Positions 46,786 to 56,134 of a DNA stretch of 64,000 nucleotides are shown here, in pieces. Position 1 is the first letter of the stretch; each line of letters begins with the position of its first letter. Made by a program: the position numbers and the translations under genes. Under the pieces are notes generated by a model, which worked only from the letters and a program-made list of their open reading frames with translations, ran no database searches and had not been told where the DNA came from. The stretch comes from Bifidobacterium catenulatum subsp. kashiwanohense JCM 15439 = DSM 21854 (lineage in GTDB: Bacteria > Actinomycetota > Actinomycetes > Actinomycetales > Bifidobacteriaceae), in contig NZ_AP012327.1 of the NCBI RefSeq assembly GCF_001042615.1, forward strand, positions 1,860,001 through 1,924,000, read 5' to 3'.

Positions 46786-47685
46786 TTAGCCAGAAAGACG
46801 ACTCATGAGTTTAAGGATGATTTGTCTGTCTTTGTTCAAATCGAATTTTCTAGCAAAAATCATCCCGCAGTTAACGAGTTCATCATAATCCTTTATGGTG
46901 AAAGTGTAAGGGCTACCCCTCATCCAATCGATATGGCGGAGGCATGATTCAGATGAATCGTCTTCTTTGAACCTGTATATACGTTTCTTGTAATCGGGAT
47001 TGTTGAATGCAAGAGTCTGTATAAAGAATTCATCAGGGCTGCGAGTATTATTAAATAGCTTCTTTATGCAATCCTGATGGTCAAGGACGTATCTTGCGAA
47101 ATCGTCAGGGATACTGAACCAATTCGCTCCTTTTTTGATTACAATATCAGTCGAAATACGGTTCAGATGTATTAATCGCTGGATTAAAATCGATATTTTT
47201 TCAAATACTTTGTAGATAGAAAAAGTATGATCTCTGTTTGCTACACAAAGTTGTTTTTGAAATAAATGGTAGTACCGTACAAAAGGTATAGTTAGTTCAA
47301 CATTTTTATGTGTAGTGAAATGAATGAATATATCGTTTCGATTTCTTAACATGGTATGGATTTCCTTCTGGTTCTTCAAAGGGAAATCCATACCAGATAT
47401 CAGATGATAGTAATTATACTTACCAATCCGAGTAGCGAGGCGCAATAGATTTAACTCACATTGCACTTGACTGTATTCCGCCCAATATACATTGATTCGA
47501 TCACAGAAATAAAGTTGGGAAGAAACAGGTCTAACAATCTCATCCGGATTAATTTTAGATTTAGCGTCGAGGTGAAGAAAGATATCACTGAATTCTGAAT
47601 CTAAAGATCTAATTAGGAAGTTAAGCTGCTCAAGATTGCTGTGTGCCATGAGCAAGTACGCCTGCTTATCGGATTTATCAGTCAT
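46786..47685 (-). CDS. GT14-type glycosyltransferase (core-2/I-branching enzyme family)
   Basis: 299 residues. AYLLMAHSNLEQLNFLI at the start, DIFLHLDAKSK, YYHLISGMDFPLKNQKEI and GANWFSIPDDFARYVL are the marks of the core-2/I-branching beta-N-acetylglucosaminyltransferase family, bacterial branch. Probably adds or modifies a side residue in the EPS repeat unit; donor sugar unknown. Overlaps the upstream pyruvyltransferase gene by 8 bases. AT-rich, unlike the rfb genes beside it. Confidence 0.82.
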   Translation of the reverse strand: MTDKSDKQAYLLMAHSNLEQLNFLIRSLDSEFSDIFLHLDAKSKINPDEIVRPVSSQLYFCDRINVYWAEYSQVQCELNLLRLATRIGKYNYYHLISGMDFPLKNQKEIHTMLRNRNDIFIHFTTHKNVELTIPFVRYYHLFQKQLCVANRDHTFSIYKVFEKISILIQRLIHLNRISTDIVIKKGANWFSIPDDFARYVLDHQDCIKKLFNNTRSPDEFFIQTLAFNNPDYKKRIYRFKEDDSSESCLRHIDWMRGSPYTFTIKDYDELVNCGMIFARKFDLNKDRQIILKLMSRLSG

Positions 47686-48826
47686 TTACTATGCCTTCAA
47701 TATATTCAAAAGCTTCTTCGCGGAGCTTTGCAAGCGCTTGATCTGGTTGGGTGTAATCGGGAATTAGTGACAGGTCTGTCTGCAGAAGTGAAGAAATTGT
47801 TTTGTAACGATCTGTGAGCTTAAGCTGAGTGAGGAACGATACAGCACGATCGTCCTTGGACAAATCATTATGCCCGGAATCGATGTACCAAAAGTTCTTA
47901 TGGAAAATCGTTGAGAAAGCTGTTCCATGGAAGGAAGTGGTGAAGACCATCTTTGCGTATTTCATGTAATTCAAGAAGGCTTCCGGGCCATATTTCTTTA
48001 CCAGACGAATCTTGTTCTTCCAGCAGCAGCGAAGAGCCCATTCTTTGGGTTCAAAGAAGTATACCGGCATACCGGTTTTCTTGGATACTTGGTGGAGGAA
48101 GGATGCTATCTCCTGTGAGATGCTGAAGCAGTAATAGAAGATGTAGTCGCCTTGGATGATTGGGGCACTACCGAGCTGTACTGTTTTTTCCCATTCTCCT
48201 TGAGAAAGTAACATGGTGGGGTCCACACAAAGCGAGACCTCTCTGCCGGTGGCTGTGGAAACCCATTTCTTTGCGTTCTGCTCGCGAACCGAAATCTTAT
48301 TAAACTTATTGACAAGATTAAGGTAGTGATCCTTAAGAGAGCTGTCCGCAAATGGATTGTTAGCGCCGAAGCTCACGGCATATGCGTATCGTCTGTTGAA
48401 ATCAGAAACAAAGTTCAAATAATATGCATCATCAGCATCCATGCATCGAATGTTCCATACCTGATCACTGCCAGTGATGAATTTCTGATACTTGGAATTC
48501 GTGGCGGTTAATTCTTTATTGGAAGTGTAGGTATCCTGTGACAGACGGAAATATTTATGTTCAAACGCTTCATATGCGGCAGCCTGCTGCTTGATTCGCT
48601 TATAAACGGTAGCCCAAAGTGCATTCTTGATAAATGACTTAAAGCCAGTAACTTTCCAAAAGGTGCTGTACATTTCTTTTTGTCCTTGATTTGAAAAATC
48701 AAGAATTTCATTATCGACACCATATTTGTCAATTAAAACTTTTTGAAGAGCTAATGCTTGCAACATGGATCCACAGTTGTAAGAATTATGGAATGTAATA
48801 GTAGCGGTTTTATCATTACGAGACAT
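47678..48826 (-). CDS. Polysaccharide pyruvyl transferase family protein
   Basis: 382 residues. ATITFHNSYNCGSMLQALALQKVL, KFITGSDQVWNIR, FSDFNRRYAYAVSFGANN-like stretches and SVREQNAKKWV match the CsaB/WcaK pyruvyl transferase family. It would place a pyruvate ketal on an EPS sugar, giving the polymer negative charge. A strong AAAGGAGAAAT ribosome site is present. It lies between the flippase and the GT14 gene in the AT-rich EPS core. Confidence 0.88.
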   Translation of the reverse strand: MSRNDKTATITFHNSYNCGSMLQALALQKVLIDKYGVDNEILDFSNQGQKEMYSTFWKVTGFKSFIKNALWATVYKRIKQQAAAYEAFEHKYFRLSQDTYTSNKELTATNSKYQKFITGSDQVWNIRCMDADDAYYLNFVSDFNRRYAYAVSFGANNPFADSSLKDHYLNLVNKFNKISVREQNAKKWVSTATGREVSLCVDPTMLLSQGEWEKTVQLGSAPIIQGDYIFYYCFSISQEIASFLHQVSKKTGMPVYFFEPKEWALRCCWKNKIRLVKKYGPEAFLNYMKYAKMVFTTSFHGTAFSTIFHKNFWYIDSGHNDLSKDDRAVSFLTQLKLTDRYKTISSLLQTDLSLIPDYTQPDQALAKLREEAFEYIEGIVND

Positions 48827-48853
48827 TATTTCTCCTTTTCGTTGATACTTAAA

Positions 48854-50326
48854 TCAAACAGATCGATGCTTCGGTAGGCGTGAATTTGCGTTAATATGAA
48901 AAGTCTTTTTGAACATAGAGATGAATATGTCGTCTTTGATTGCAATTAGATAAATCAGAGACCCAATCCCGTAGATGAATGCACCAAGAATAATTTGAAT
49001 AATCAGAGTGATAATCGTCGGGCCAAGAATCTGACCGACAATCCAGACAATGATACCCATTAATGCCCCTATTGGGAAGAATATGATTCCTGATTTCAGG
49101 TATTGAAGAGTTGGAAAGTCTTTCCTGGTGAATAAGTATTGAACGCAAAATACAGATAGCTCGGCTAGAATGGTGCCAATCATCGTGCCTACCGCCTGCA
49201 AATGAGGAATTAAGAGCAAGTTTACTGAAATATTAATAGCCGCGCCAAACAATGTTGAGATGACATATGGCATATCTTTTTTGTTCGGAATCAAATATTG
49301 GGTTCGTATGATGTTAGCCCAGATCATAAAAATGAGGCTGAAACTTAAGCCAAATATAATAGGTGAGCTTCCATTGAATTCGTCTCCAAAATAAACGGGA
49401 GCAAGAATATTACTGATTCCTGCAAGACCAAAAGCCGCACCACAGACAAGCATAGTGAAGTAGCGGAACGAGATGGCGTTGTATTTCTTTATTTGATTAG
49501 AGTCCCCGGCAGCGATGAGATTGGAAATCCTCGGCAGCATAACCGTGCCAAAAGCGGTAATGAGGCTGACGGGGATATTTACGATTCGTTCAGCATTGTC
49601 GAATAGACCAACTTGAGTCATGTCGGACATGGCGCCAAGCATGATCTTGTCTAACACTTTGTAGATGCTATAGGCAATTGCAGGTATGAATAATATTATT
49701 ACTGGCTTGACGTTCTTCTTCACTTCAGACCATTCTGGTTTGCAGAATGAAACGAACTTATGGACATTCATCCAAAGATAAATTTGACTTAGAGAAGCTC
49801 CCAGAGCCATAATCAGCGTATACAACCATAAGTCATTGCGATCTTTTACGAAGATAAAAATTGAGCATGCGGTCGCAACTTTGATAATCGTGTTCCTGAT
49901 GACTGTTATTTTGAACTGTTCAAGACCAAAGAATAGCCAATTAATATCAAGTAAATACGAAATAACAAAAAGAATATTAATATAGGCAACTATCTTGTTG
50001 CCATTAAATAAGACAAAAGCAAAGATGGTATATGAAAAAACGGCAATTCCTGTACTGATAAACTGAATCGCGTAGATATTCCAAAATGTTTGCGCAGTCT
50101 GAACCTTGTCCGTTCGGTACAATGCGATGCTTCGGCTACCGTGGTTGGTGATACCAAGCATGCCTACAAGACCAAAATAATATGAAATGGAATATACATA
50201 CGAATACGTACCTAGGCCAGCAGCTCCGAGAACTCTAGAAACGTAAGGAGCCGTAATAAGCGGAAGTAATATGACCAATATCTGATAGGCCATATTATAA
50301 ACAAGGTTCTTTTTCAAACTAGTCAT
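48854..50326 (-). CDS. wzx: EPS repeat-unit flippase (Wzx type)
   Basis: About 490 residues with 12-14 membrane segments. The N-terminal LVYNMAYQILVILLPLITAPYVSRVLGAAGLGTYSY is typical of the polysaccharide-transport (MATE/PST) flippases. Moves lipid-linked repeat units across the membrane for polymerisation. The ATG at 50326 (GGGAATAATC before it) is preferred over 50338. It slightly overlaps the end of the polymerase gene. Confidence 0.92.
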   Translation of the reverse strand: MTSLKKNLVYNMAYQILVILLPLITAPYVSRVLGAAGLGTYSYVYSISYYFGLVGMLGITNHGSRSIALYRTDKVQTAQTFWNIYAIQFISTGIAVFSYTIFAFVLFNGNKIVAYINILFVISYLLDINWLFFGLEQFKITVIRNTIIKVATACSIFIFVKDRNDLWLYTLIMALGASLSQIYLWMNVHKFVSFCKPEWSEVKKNVKPVIILFIPAIAYSIYKVLDKIMLGAMSDMTQVGLFDNAERIVNIPVSLITAFGTVMLPRISNLIAAGDSNQIKKYNAISFRYFTMLVCGAAFGLAGISNILAPVYFGDEFNGSSPIIFGLSFSLIFMIWANIIRTQYLIPNKKDMPYVISTLFGAAINISVNLLLIPHLQAVGTMIGTILAELSVFCVQYLFTRKDFPTLQYLKSGIIFFPIGALMGIIVWIVGQILGPTIITLIIQIILGAFIYGIGSLIYLIAIKDDIFISMFKKTFHINANSRLPKHRSV

Positions 50327-51578
50327 GATTATTCCCATTTAAACAAAAAGCTAATGCGAGAATATAAGGAAGGAAAGTAATCCTATCGTAAAGAGCATTT
50401 TCTGTTATCGCATGTATTAAGAAGAAGACTTGATATGCAAAAGAGAAAACTATCTCAGTTTTTAATTCCATGCCTTTATTGACAAGCGTTGTTAATATAC
50501 TATGTATCTTTGATAGACCGAAGACGAATAAAGACAAGAATATGGTTGCTCCTAAGACACCGGTTTCAGCCAATAATTGTAAATATGTATTATGGGCATT
50601 TAGATTAGATACTTCAACACCACTTAGTGAGAAGCTAAAGTTATGCGAGTAATATCCCCATCCTTTACCGATTAAAGGATTTTCTTTAAAGAATTCCCAA
50701 GCATAACTCCATAAGTATTGTCTATTGGATAAAATATTATCCTTATTTTCGAATCGAGAAAAAAGGCTTGGCCTAATAATATAAACAACAAGGAAGCTAA
50801 TGAGTAAAACTACTGCAGGAGGAAAGAAACGAATAATTTTTTTACTCAGAGATCCTTTTGAACATAAATATAGAGTAATAAGCAGCGATAAAGATATTGC
50901 TATAAGAGGTCCTCGTTTTGTTGTGAATATTAATCCCAGGATTGAAATAATTGTCAACAAGTAATATCTCAATTTATTTGTTGACAAACAGAATGAGAAC
51001 CAAATAATCGCGGATAAACAAATAAATAGAGAATTATGAGTATAGTGCTGTGTTAACCCTGCGGTTTGAATGGTGCCTTGAGTTATAGGTCCAGCATACA
51101 TCTTTGCGTATGGAGAAAGTATTGGTCCTAATCCGAAATTTGAAAGGACTGTAAAAAATGCATATATAAATGAAAAAATACCGATATATTTAAGTATGAA
51201 TTCTGAATTTATATAACAAGAAATAGATACGGTTAATATAATGCAAATTGTCCATAGCATTGTAAAACCATATTCGCCTATTTTCAAAGAATAACTATGG
51301 ATAAAAATAGGTAACAAACTAATAATCAAAATCAAACGATTGTTAATCGTATTTGTTTTATTGGTTAGCACTATGATACTCATAATCAATAATGCTATAA
51401 TCTCGACTACCTGCCAAGCTAGTGAATTATTCCATAAAGGATACAGTAAGCTAGGAAATACTAATGCAACATAAGCAAATGTGGAAAAAGCTGGGACTAT
51501 ATTGATGTCGAATAAATTAACTGTAGTATAACCAATGCTTTTGTTAATTATTTTTCTTCGCGAAGTATTCTTTACCAT
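50319..51578 (-). CDS. wzy: EPS polymerase (O-antigen ligase/Wzy type)
   Basis: 419 residues with about ten membrane segments. The long extracellular loop near the end has NPLIGKGWGYYSHNFSFSL and NAHNTYLQLLAETGVLGA, which is the Wzy_C/O-antigen-ligase signature. Strongly AT-rich and unrelated in sequence to the polymerase-like proteins at 34 and 57 kb. Overlaps the GT2 stop by 7 bases. Confidence 0.88.
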   Translation of the reverse strand: MVKNTSRRKIINKSIGYTTVNLFDINIVPAFSTFAYVALVFPSLLYPLWNNSLAWQVVEIIALLIMSIIVLTNKTNTINNRLILIISLLPIFIHSYSLKIGEYGFTMLWTICIILTVSISCYINSEFILKYIGIFSFIYAFFTVLSNFGLGPILSPYAKMYAGPITQGTIQTAGLTQHYTHNSLFICLSAIIWFSFCLSTNKLRYYLLTIISILGLIFTTKRGPLIAISLSLLITLYLCSKGSLSKKIIRFFPPAVVLLISFLVVYIIRPSLFSRFENKDNILSNRQYLWSYAWEFFKENPLIGKGWGYYSHNFSFSLSGVEVSNLNAHNTYLQLLAETGVLGATIFLSLFVFGLSKIHSILTTLVNKGMELKTEIVFSFAYQVFFLIHAITENALYDRITFLPYILALAFCLNGNNHD

Positions 51579-52555
51579 TTAAACTTTTTCCTTTTCGCTG
51601 CCAAGAATACTCCTGTTAAAGTTTTAATGACAAAAGAATTATTGGTCGATAATGCAAATGCAAATACTTTATATTTGAAGCTTTTTTGACGAGATGGTGA
51701 TAAAATTGTTTTTAGATATTTTGTTTGTTGGATATATGTTATTATATTATTTGTTTCTATATCCTCTATTAATGAAGTATATGTCACTCTCATATATTCA
51801 CTATCTAATGAATCTAATGGATAGTTTTTATATTCAAATAGTTTCCTCAATCTGTTTAATTGCGATATTCTGCGAATATAATTTTCGTCTTTATTTGCGG
51901 TGACTTGTAATCCGTTGGGTGACAAGTGATAACAGTACAATATTTTATCGATAGTTTTTAAACTTAGCGTTGTATGTGCGCAGTAATCTACGACGAATAG
52001 ATAATCTTCTCCCATATCAACGGTTGTATCCATTTTTATATTATTATCGTTGATAATACTGCGACGGAATATTTTATTCCATAAGGGATTGAACGCTTTT
52101 GCTTCTTGGAGGTTTTCGATAAATTCATATAAGCGATTATTGGGATATGATTTGTCGTCAAGCTTTTGCTCGAAAGCGTAATCTCCGTTATTGGATCGGA
52201 CCTTGTATCCGCATGCCACTAGATCTGTGTCGTCCTGCATATTGGATACCAACTGTGAAATCATTGTAGGGCTCATCTCATCATCTGCGTCCATGAAGCA
52301 AATGAATTCACCTTTGGCTTGTGATAGCCCGTAGTTGCGTGCTGCGCTTGGGCCACTATTGTTTATATGCCAGATCTTGAGCCTATTGTCTTTATCAGCT
52401 AAGGCATTGCAAATGTTCAAAGTCGAATCAGAGGAACCATCATCGATTACAATTATCTCTAAATCTGAATACTCCTGGCAACGTGCTGATTGTATCGCTC
52501 TTGCAATCGTCTTTTCAGCATTATACGCAGGAAGAATTATTGTAACTAAAGACAT
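51572..52555 (-). CDS. Family 2 glycosyltransferase
   Basis: 327 residues, GT-A fold: VTIILPAYNAEKTIARAI, EIIVIDDGSSDSTLNI, SGPSAARNYGLSQAKGEFICFMDADDEM (with the DxD motif in DADDE). Adds one sugar of the repeat unit; donor unknown. GAGGGAGA ribosome site. The start overlaps the acetyltransferase stop by a base. Confidence 0.93.
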   Translation of the reverse strand: MSLVTIILPAYNAEKTIARAIQSARCQEYSDLEIIVIDDGSSDSTLNICNALADKDNRLKIWHINNSGPSAARNYGLSQAKGEFICFMDADDEMSPTMISQLVSNMQDDTDLVACGYKVRSNNGDYAFEQKLDDKSYPNNRLYEFIENLQEAKAFNPLWNKIFRRSIINDNNIKMDTTVDMGEDYLFVVDYCAHTTLSLKTIDKILYCYHLSPNGLQVTANKDENYIRRISQLNRLRKLFEYKNYPLDSLDSEYMRVTYTSLIEDIETNNIITYIQQTKYLKTILSPSRQKSFKYKVFAFALSTNNSFVIKTLTGVFLAAKRKKFKW

Positions 52556-53094
52556 TAGTCTCCCTCATACGGATAGGTTATATAACCTTCGATCGCATTG
52601 TCCTTATGGATTATTTTTCCTGGATTTCCTAGTACAATGCTGTTATCTGGTACGTCAAAATTGATATAGGAGCCTGGAGCTATGAGCACATTGTTTCCAA
52701 CATGTACGGATCCTACGATTATCGAGTTCGTTCCAATCCAAACATAATCACCGATTACTGGAAATCCTTTATGCTTCCCTCTATTTTGAGCACCAATTAA
52801 TACACCATTTAATAAAGTTACATTGCTACCGATTTTAGCCTTAGGGTTAACTACAATTCCACCTAAATGCTCAATACGTAGCCCTTTTCCTATCTGTACC
52901 TTTGCTGGTATATCGGTTCCATATTTAATTTTATAGTGCTCGAAAAGAAGCCTATATACAATAAAAAAAGGTAGGAATCTATTTCTCCAGTATTCGCATT
53001 TTCGTTTGATGCGCAAAAAACGATATTGCGGTATTACATATGGAAAACGATGATCAGACCATCGATGCTTATCCGCTTTCACAAATCCATCCAT
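52555..53094 (-). CDS. Serine acetyltransferase-like hexapeptide O-acetyltransferase
   Basis: 179 residues. The C-terminal left-handed beta-helix shows hexapeptide repeats (GIVVNPKAKIGSNVTLLNGVLIG, GDYVWIGTNSIIVGSVHVGNNVLIAPGS) and the PGKII end. In an EPS cluster this most likely O-acetylates a sugar rather than serine. AAGGCG precedes the ATG; it starts 1 base after the GT4 stop. Confidence 0.87.
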   Translation of the reverse strand: MDGFVKADKHRWSDHRFPYVIPQYRFLRIKRKCEYWRNRFLPFFIVYRLLFEHYKIKYGTDIPAKVQIGKGLRIEHLGGIVVNPKAKIGSNVTLLNGVLIGAQNRGKHKGFPVIGDYVWIGTNSIIVGSVHVGNNVLIAPGSYINFDVPDNSIVLGNPGKIIHKDNAIEGYITYPYEGD

Positions 53095-53095
53095 T

Positions 53096-54298
53096 TTAAC
53101 GCCTTGCCGTGCTGGAGACTATTCCTCTATACACATTTAAAAGTTGCTGATAGTTGTTTTCAGGTGTGTATTTGTCCTCATAATCCCGACGGGAATTCAT
53201 ACCCATCTTTTTGCATAGCTCTGGTTCTTTCCATAGGCCGCGAATGGCTGTAACCCAACCATGCATATCACCCAACGGAACTTTGACACCGTTGACTCCA
53301 TCGTTGACTGCTTCCGCGGAAAAGCCAAGGTCGGTCGCGATAAGCGGCAGTCCGAGACTTTCAGATTCAATTTCGACCATCGAGCAGCCCTCGTACCAAA
53401 TCGAGGGAAACACCACGAACTCTCCGGCTTTCGCAATAGCCATGCACTGCTCATGCGGCGTATATCCAAGGAAATAGACATTCGGCTTCTTATCCGCCCA
53501 AGCCTTGAAATCGTCCTCCAACGGGCCTCCGCCCATCACCACCAGCGGAATGTCGTCAATCTCATTCCATATGCGTTGAAGTACACGAATGCCTTTCTCA
53601 GCACCAATGCGACCATAAAAAACTGCATACCGCTCAGGTAACCCTGATACACGTTCAGCGGCCATATTCGCCTGAGCATCAGGAACAAAATTATATTTTT
53701 TAACTATCTTCGATGAATCGAATCCGATACCCTTCAACAAGTCAATCTGATTATCATTGAGACAAATATATCTATCGATTTGCTTATAGAAGCTTCGACG
53801 AGCGCGATGGTATTTGAAGATGCCTGCCACGAGAAGACTCTGAAGACGAGATCCTTTGAAACATGCATGACGAGTCATACGCAGATAATGGCCGTCACCA
53901 CATTCATTGCAAATCTTCCCATCGCGCAGCGAGGTTGCCACAGGGCATACAAAACGTGTGTCATGCAATGTAGCCACTACCGGCACACCCATACGTTTTG
54001 CTGCATACAGAATTGACGGGGACAACAGCGGGAAAAATGTATGCACATGCACTAGGTCAGGATGGTGCTCGCGAATCAAAGAGACCACCGCTCGGTAGTT
54101 CTTAAACGACCACAGCATTCCGAACGTGGCGGCCAACTTACCCGCTGCGTCCGCCTTGTCGAACTCATCATTCGACACCGTATAACGGATTACTTCATGA
54201 CCATGTTCCTCGAGCATACTGGTTTCACTCTTGAATACTTGATCATCGCCACTTGCGGAACCTGAACGATGGAAGTTGTGAATGGCGAGGATTTTCAT
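53096..54298 (-). CDS. Family 4 glycosyltransferase
   Basis: 400 residues, GT-B fold. HPDLVHVHTFFPLLSPSILYAA in the acceptor domain, then YAVFYGRIGAEKGIRVLQRIW and the donor-site EFVVFPSIWYEGCSMVEIESESLGLPLIATD with the E-x7-E pattern. A cysteine group (VCPV...CNECGDGHYLRMTRHACF) is seen in several EPS GT4 proteins. GGAAGGGTG is the ribosome site. Confidence 0.93.
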   Translation of the reverse strand: MKILAIHNFHRSGSASGDDQVFKSETSMLEEHGHEVIRYTVSNDEFDKADAAGKLAATFGMLWSFKNYRAVVSLIREHHPDLVHVHTFFPLLSPSILYAAKRMGVPVVATLHDTRFVCPVATSLRDGKICNECGDGHYLRMTRHACFKGSRLQSLLVAGIFKYHRARRSFYKQIDRYICLNDNQIDLLKGIGFDSSKIVKKYNFVPDAQANMAAERVSGLPERYAVFYGRIGAEKGIRVLQRIWNEIDDIPLVVMGGGPLEDDFKAWADKKPNVYFLGYTPHEQCMAIAKAGEFVVFPSIWYEGCSMVEIESESLGLPLIATDLGFSAEAVNDGVNGVKVPLGDMHGWVTAIRGLWKEPELCKKMGMNSRRDYEDKYTPENNYQQLLNVYRGIVSSTARR

Positions 54299-54302
54299 CG
54301 TT

Positions 54303-55496
54303 TCACCCTTCCTTCTGCTCTCTGCCGAGGAAGAGGTTTTTGTATTGGTCGGCGATGTGCTGCCAGCTGTACGCGTCGGCGATGCGTTGTTTGGCCCTGG
54401 CTCCCAAAGCGTGGATCTCGTCCGGGCTCATGGCGTCGGCATGGTCAATCAGGGCGGCCAAGTCGCCGGGCTCCTTAGACCAGTACAACGCGGCGTCCTG
54501 CGCGACCTCGCGGTTGAAGCCCACACCCAACAGCAGGTTCAGATCCGTGGACGCCAACGCCTCCAGCAGGCTCGGGTTCGTGCCTCCCACCTCGTGGCCA
54601 TGGAAGTACGCGTACGCTTCCTCGCGGATCTTCATCAGAAGCTCCTTGTCGTACACGGTGCCCACGAACTTGATGCGCGGGTCCCGGTCGAAGTGCGTCT
54701 TCTCCTTCAACTCCTCGAGGAACTTGTCGCTCACGTTCGTCACCAGCGCGAAGTCCCTCTTCGAGTTGCTCACCATGAACTCGCGGATCATGGTCTCGTA
54801 GTTGTTCTCCGGCACGAACCGGCCAACCACCAGGTAGTACGACTTCGGCTCCAAACCCTTCGACCTGAACCAGTCCAGGAGCTTCGGGTCGTCGTCCGCC
54901 AGACGGCTCCGCCGGTCCTCCGCTCCGTAGGCGATGAACGTTGTCTGCGGACGGTACCTCGCGTACTCCTCGCGGATGTACTTCTCCATGTTTACCGAAT
55001 CGCACACCATCAGGTCAGCGTGCTTCGTCATCATCCGCTCGGACACCTTCCAGTACCTGCGCACCGGCGCGCTCCACTTCGCGCGCATCCACTCGTGCCC
55101 GTCCGGGTTCACGTACAGTTTGCCGCCCAGACGGTGGACCGCGCGCGCGAAATGCGCCGTGAACGGGCCGATGCGGCACGCCAGCACGTACACGATTGGA
55201 TGCGGGATACGGTTGCGGCGAATATACGCCACACAATCCGCCAACGCCGCCACGTCATACCAGATTGCCTGCGCCGGTCCGATCTGCGGCACCCGTACCC
55301 GGAAACAACGCGCGTTATGGTACGAGAACTCACCCGACTCCGACAGCGACTTGCACGCTACGTGGTATCTCAACCCCGGCTCACCCTCGTGGTACTCAGT
55401 CAGACGATCAACGAACGTCTCATAACCGCCGTAACTGCCCGGAATCCCCTTCGACCCCACAACGAACACATGCTGAACAGCCGACACCCCACTCAC
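54303..55496 (-). CDS. DUF1972-type rhamnosyltransferase-like glycosyltransferase
   Basis: 397 residues. FVVGSKGIPGSYGGYETFVDRLTE is the DUF1972 N-terminus found in beta-1,4-rhamnosyltransferases (CpsT/RgpA-like). GRFVPENNYETMIREF and YFHGHEVGGTNPSLLEALAS make up the GT4 C-terminal half. It likely uses the dTDP-rhamnose made by rfbA/B/CD. High GC, in contrast to the AT-rich genes after it. The start is a GTG; GTGs at 55496 and 55487 are both possible. It is preceded by a 22-codon frame whose TGA overlaps the GTG. Confidence 0.88.
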   Translation of the reverse strand: MSGVSAVQHVFVVGSKGIPGSYGGYETFVDRLTEYHEGEPGLRYHVACKSLSESGEFSYHNARCFRVRVPQIGPAQAIWYDVAALADCVAYIRRNRIPHPIVYVLACRIGPFTAHFARAVHRLGGKLYVNPDGHEWMRAKWSAPVRRYWKVSERMMTKHADLMVCDSVNMEKYIREEYARYRPQTTFIAYGAEDRRSRLADDDPKLLDWFRSKGLEPKSYYLVVGRFVPENNYETMIREFMVSNSKRDFALVTNVSDKFLEELKEKTHFDRDPRIKFVGTVYDKELLMKIREEAYAYFHGHEVGGTNPSLLEALASTDLNLLLGVGFNREVAQDAALYWSKEPGDLAALIDHADAMSPDEIHALGARAKQRIADAYSWQHIADQYKNLFLGREQKEG

Positions 55497-55561
55497 GCCA
55501 CAACCCCCACAAAACTGATATAACGGCCCTTATCGGCGTTAGTAAGCTCAGAACTGCCCAT
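55493..55561 (-). CDS. 22-codon leader frame coupled to the first EPS glycosyltransferase
   Basis: ATG at 55561 behind a good ribosome site (GGAAGGTG), encoding MGSSELTNADKGRYISFVGV and two more residues, with its TGA overlapping the GTG of the next gene. It may couple translation, act as a leader, or be the stub of a lost gene. Confidence 0.4.
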   Translation of the reverse strand: MGSSELTNADKGRYISFVGVVA

Positions 55562-55794
55562 AACCGCACCTTCCCTGGCAATTTTTGGTAGTAGCTGCTG
55601 GCCGCACCCGCTACCAACCCGCTCTAGAAATCTACACCTAGCCATGGAATTTACCTAGGCTTTCTTTTCTCTCATCCTCATCGACTTCACCGGCGGAATC
55701 GCAACGGGAACGTGACCAGCGACAAACACCACCACGCTGAATCTCGCGCCCTCTGCAACTCGCATCTGCGGAGCGACTAAAACTTACGAAAAGG

Positions 55795-55823
55795 ATAGTA
55801 AACGATACCCCCATACCTAGCAA
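55795..55823 (-). promoter_or_regulatory. Promoter of the EPS assembly operon
   Basis: Minus-strand TTGCTA (55818-55823), 17-base spacer, TACTAT (55795-55800). The leader to the first EPS gene is about 290 bases, long enough to hold regulatory RNA; short CCTAGG-containing repeats lie inside it. Confidence 0.6.
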
Positions 55824-56134
55824 AAGTGGTGTCTCTCATTAAGAAACACCCTTTCAGCCACTCTGATCCGACGCCTTACACGACTGGTAACGGCACCAAT
55901 TGAACGCATCTTGGGCCTCGTGCTCAGATTGGCAACAGACAGCGTTGCTCATTGCTGAGCAGCTCACCCAATACGCGCTTTTTCACCAATCCGTCACAAC
56001 ACGGGCGGCAACGCGGAACAACATCGTGCATCCTTGTTTATTTGCACCGACTGTGGACTTGCCCTCTGAGTTGCTTAGAACATGGCGGCATACACGAAAT
56101 CTCTTTTGCCTGCCATTTGCTTCTCTTTTGATTC
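55824..56134. other. Intergenic stretch with no recognised gene
   Basis: About 310 bases between the EPS promoter and the AlbA-like remnant. Only short frames without ribosome sites are present. Confidence 0.35.
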
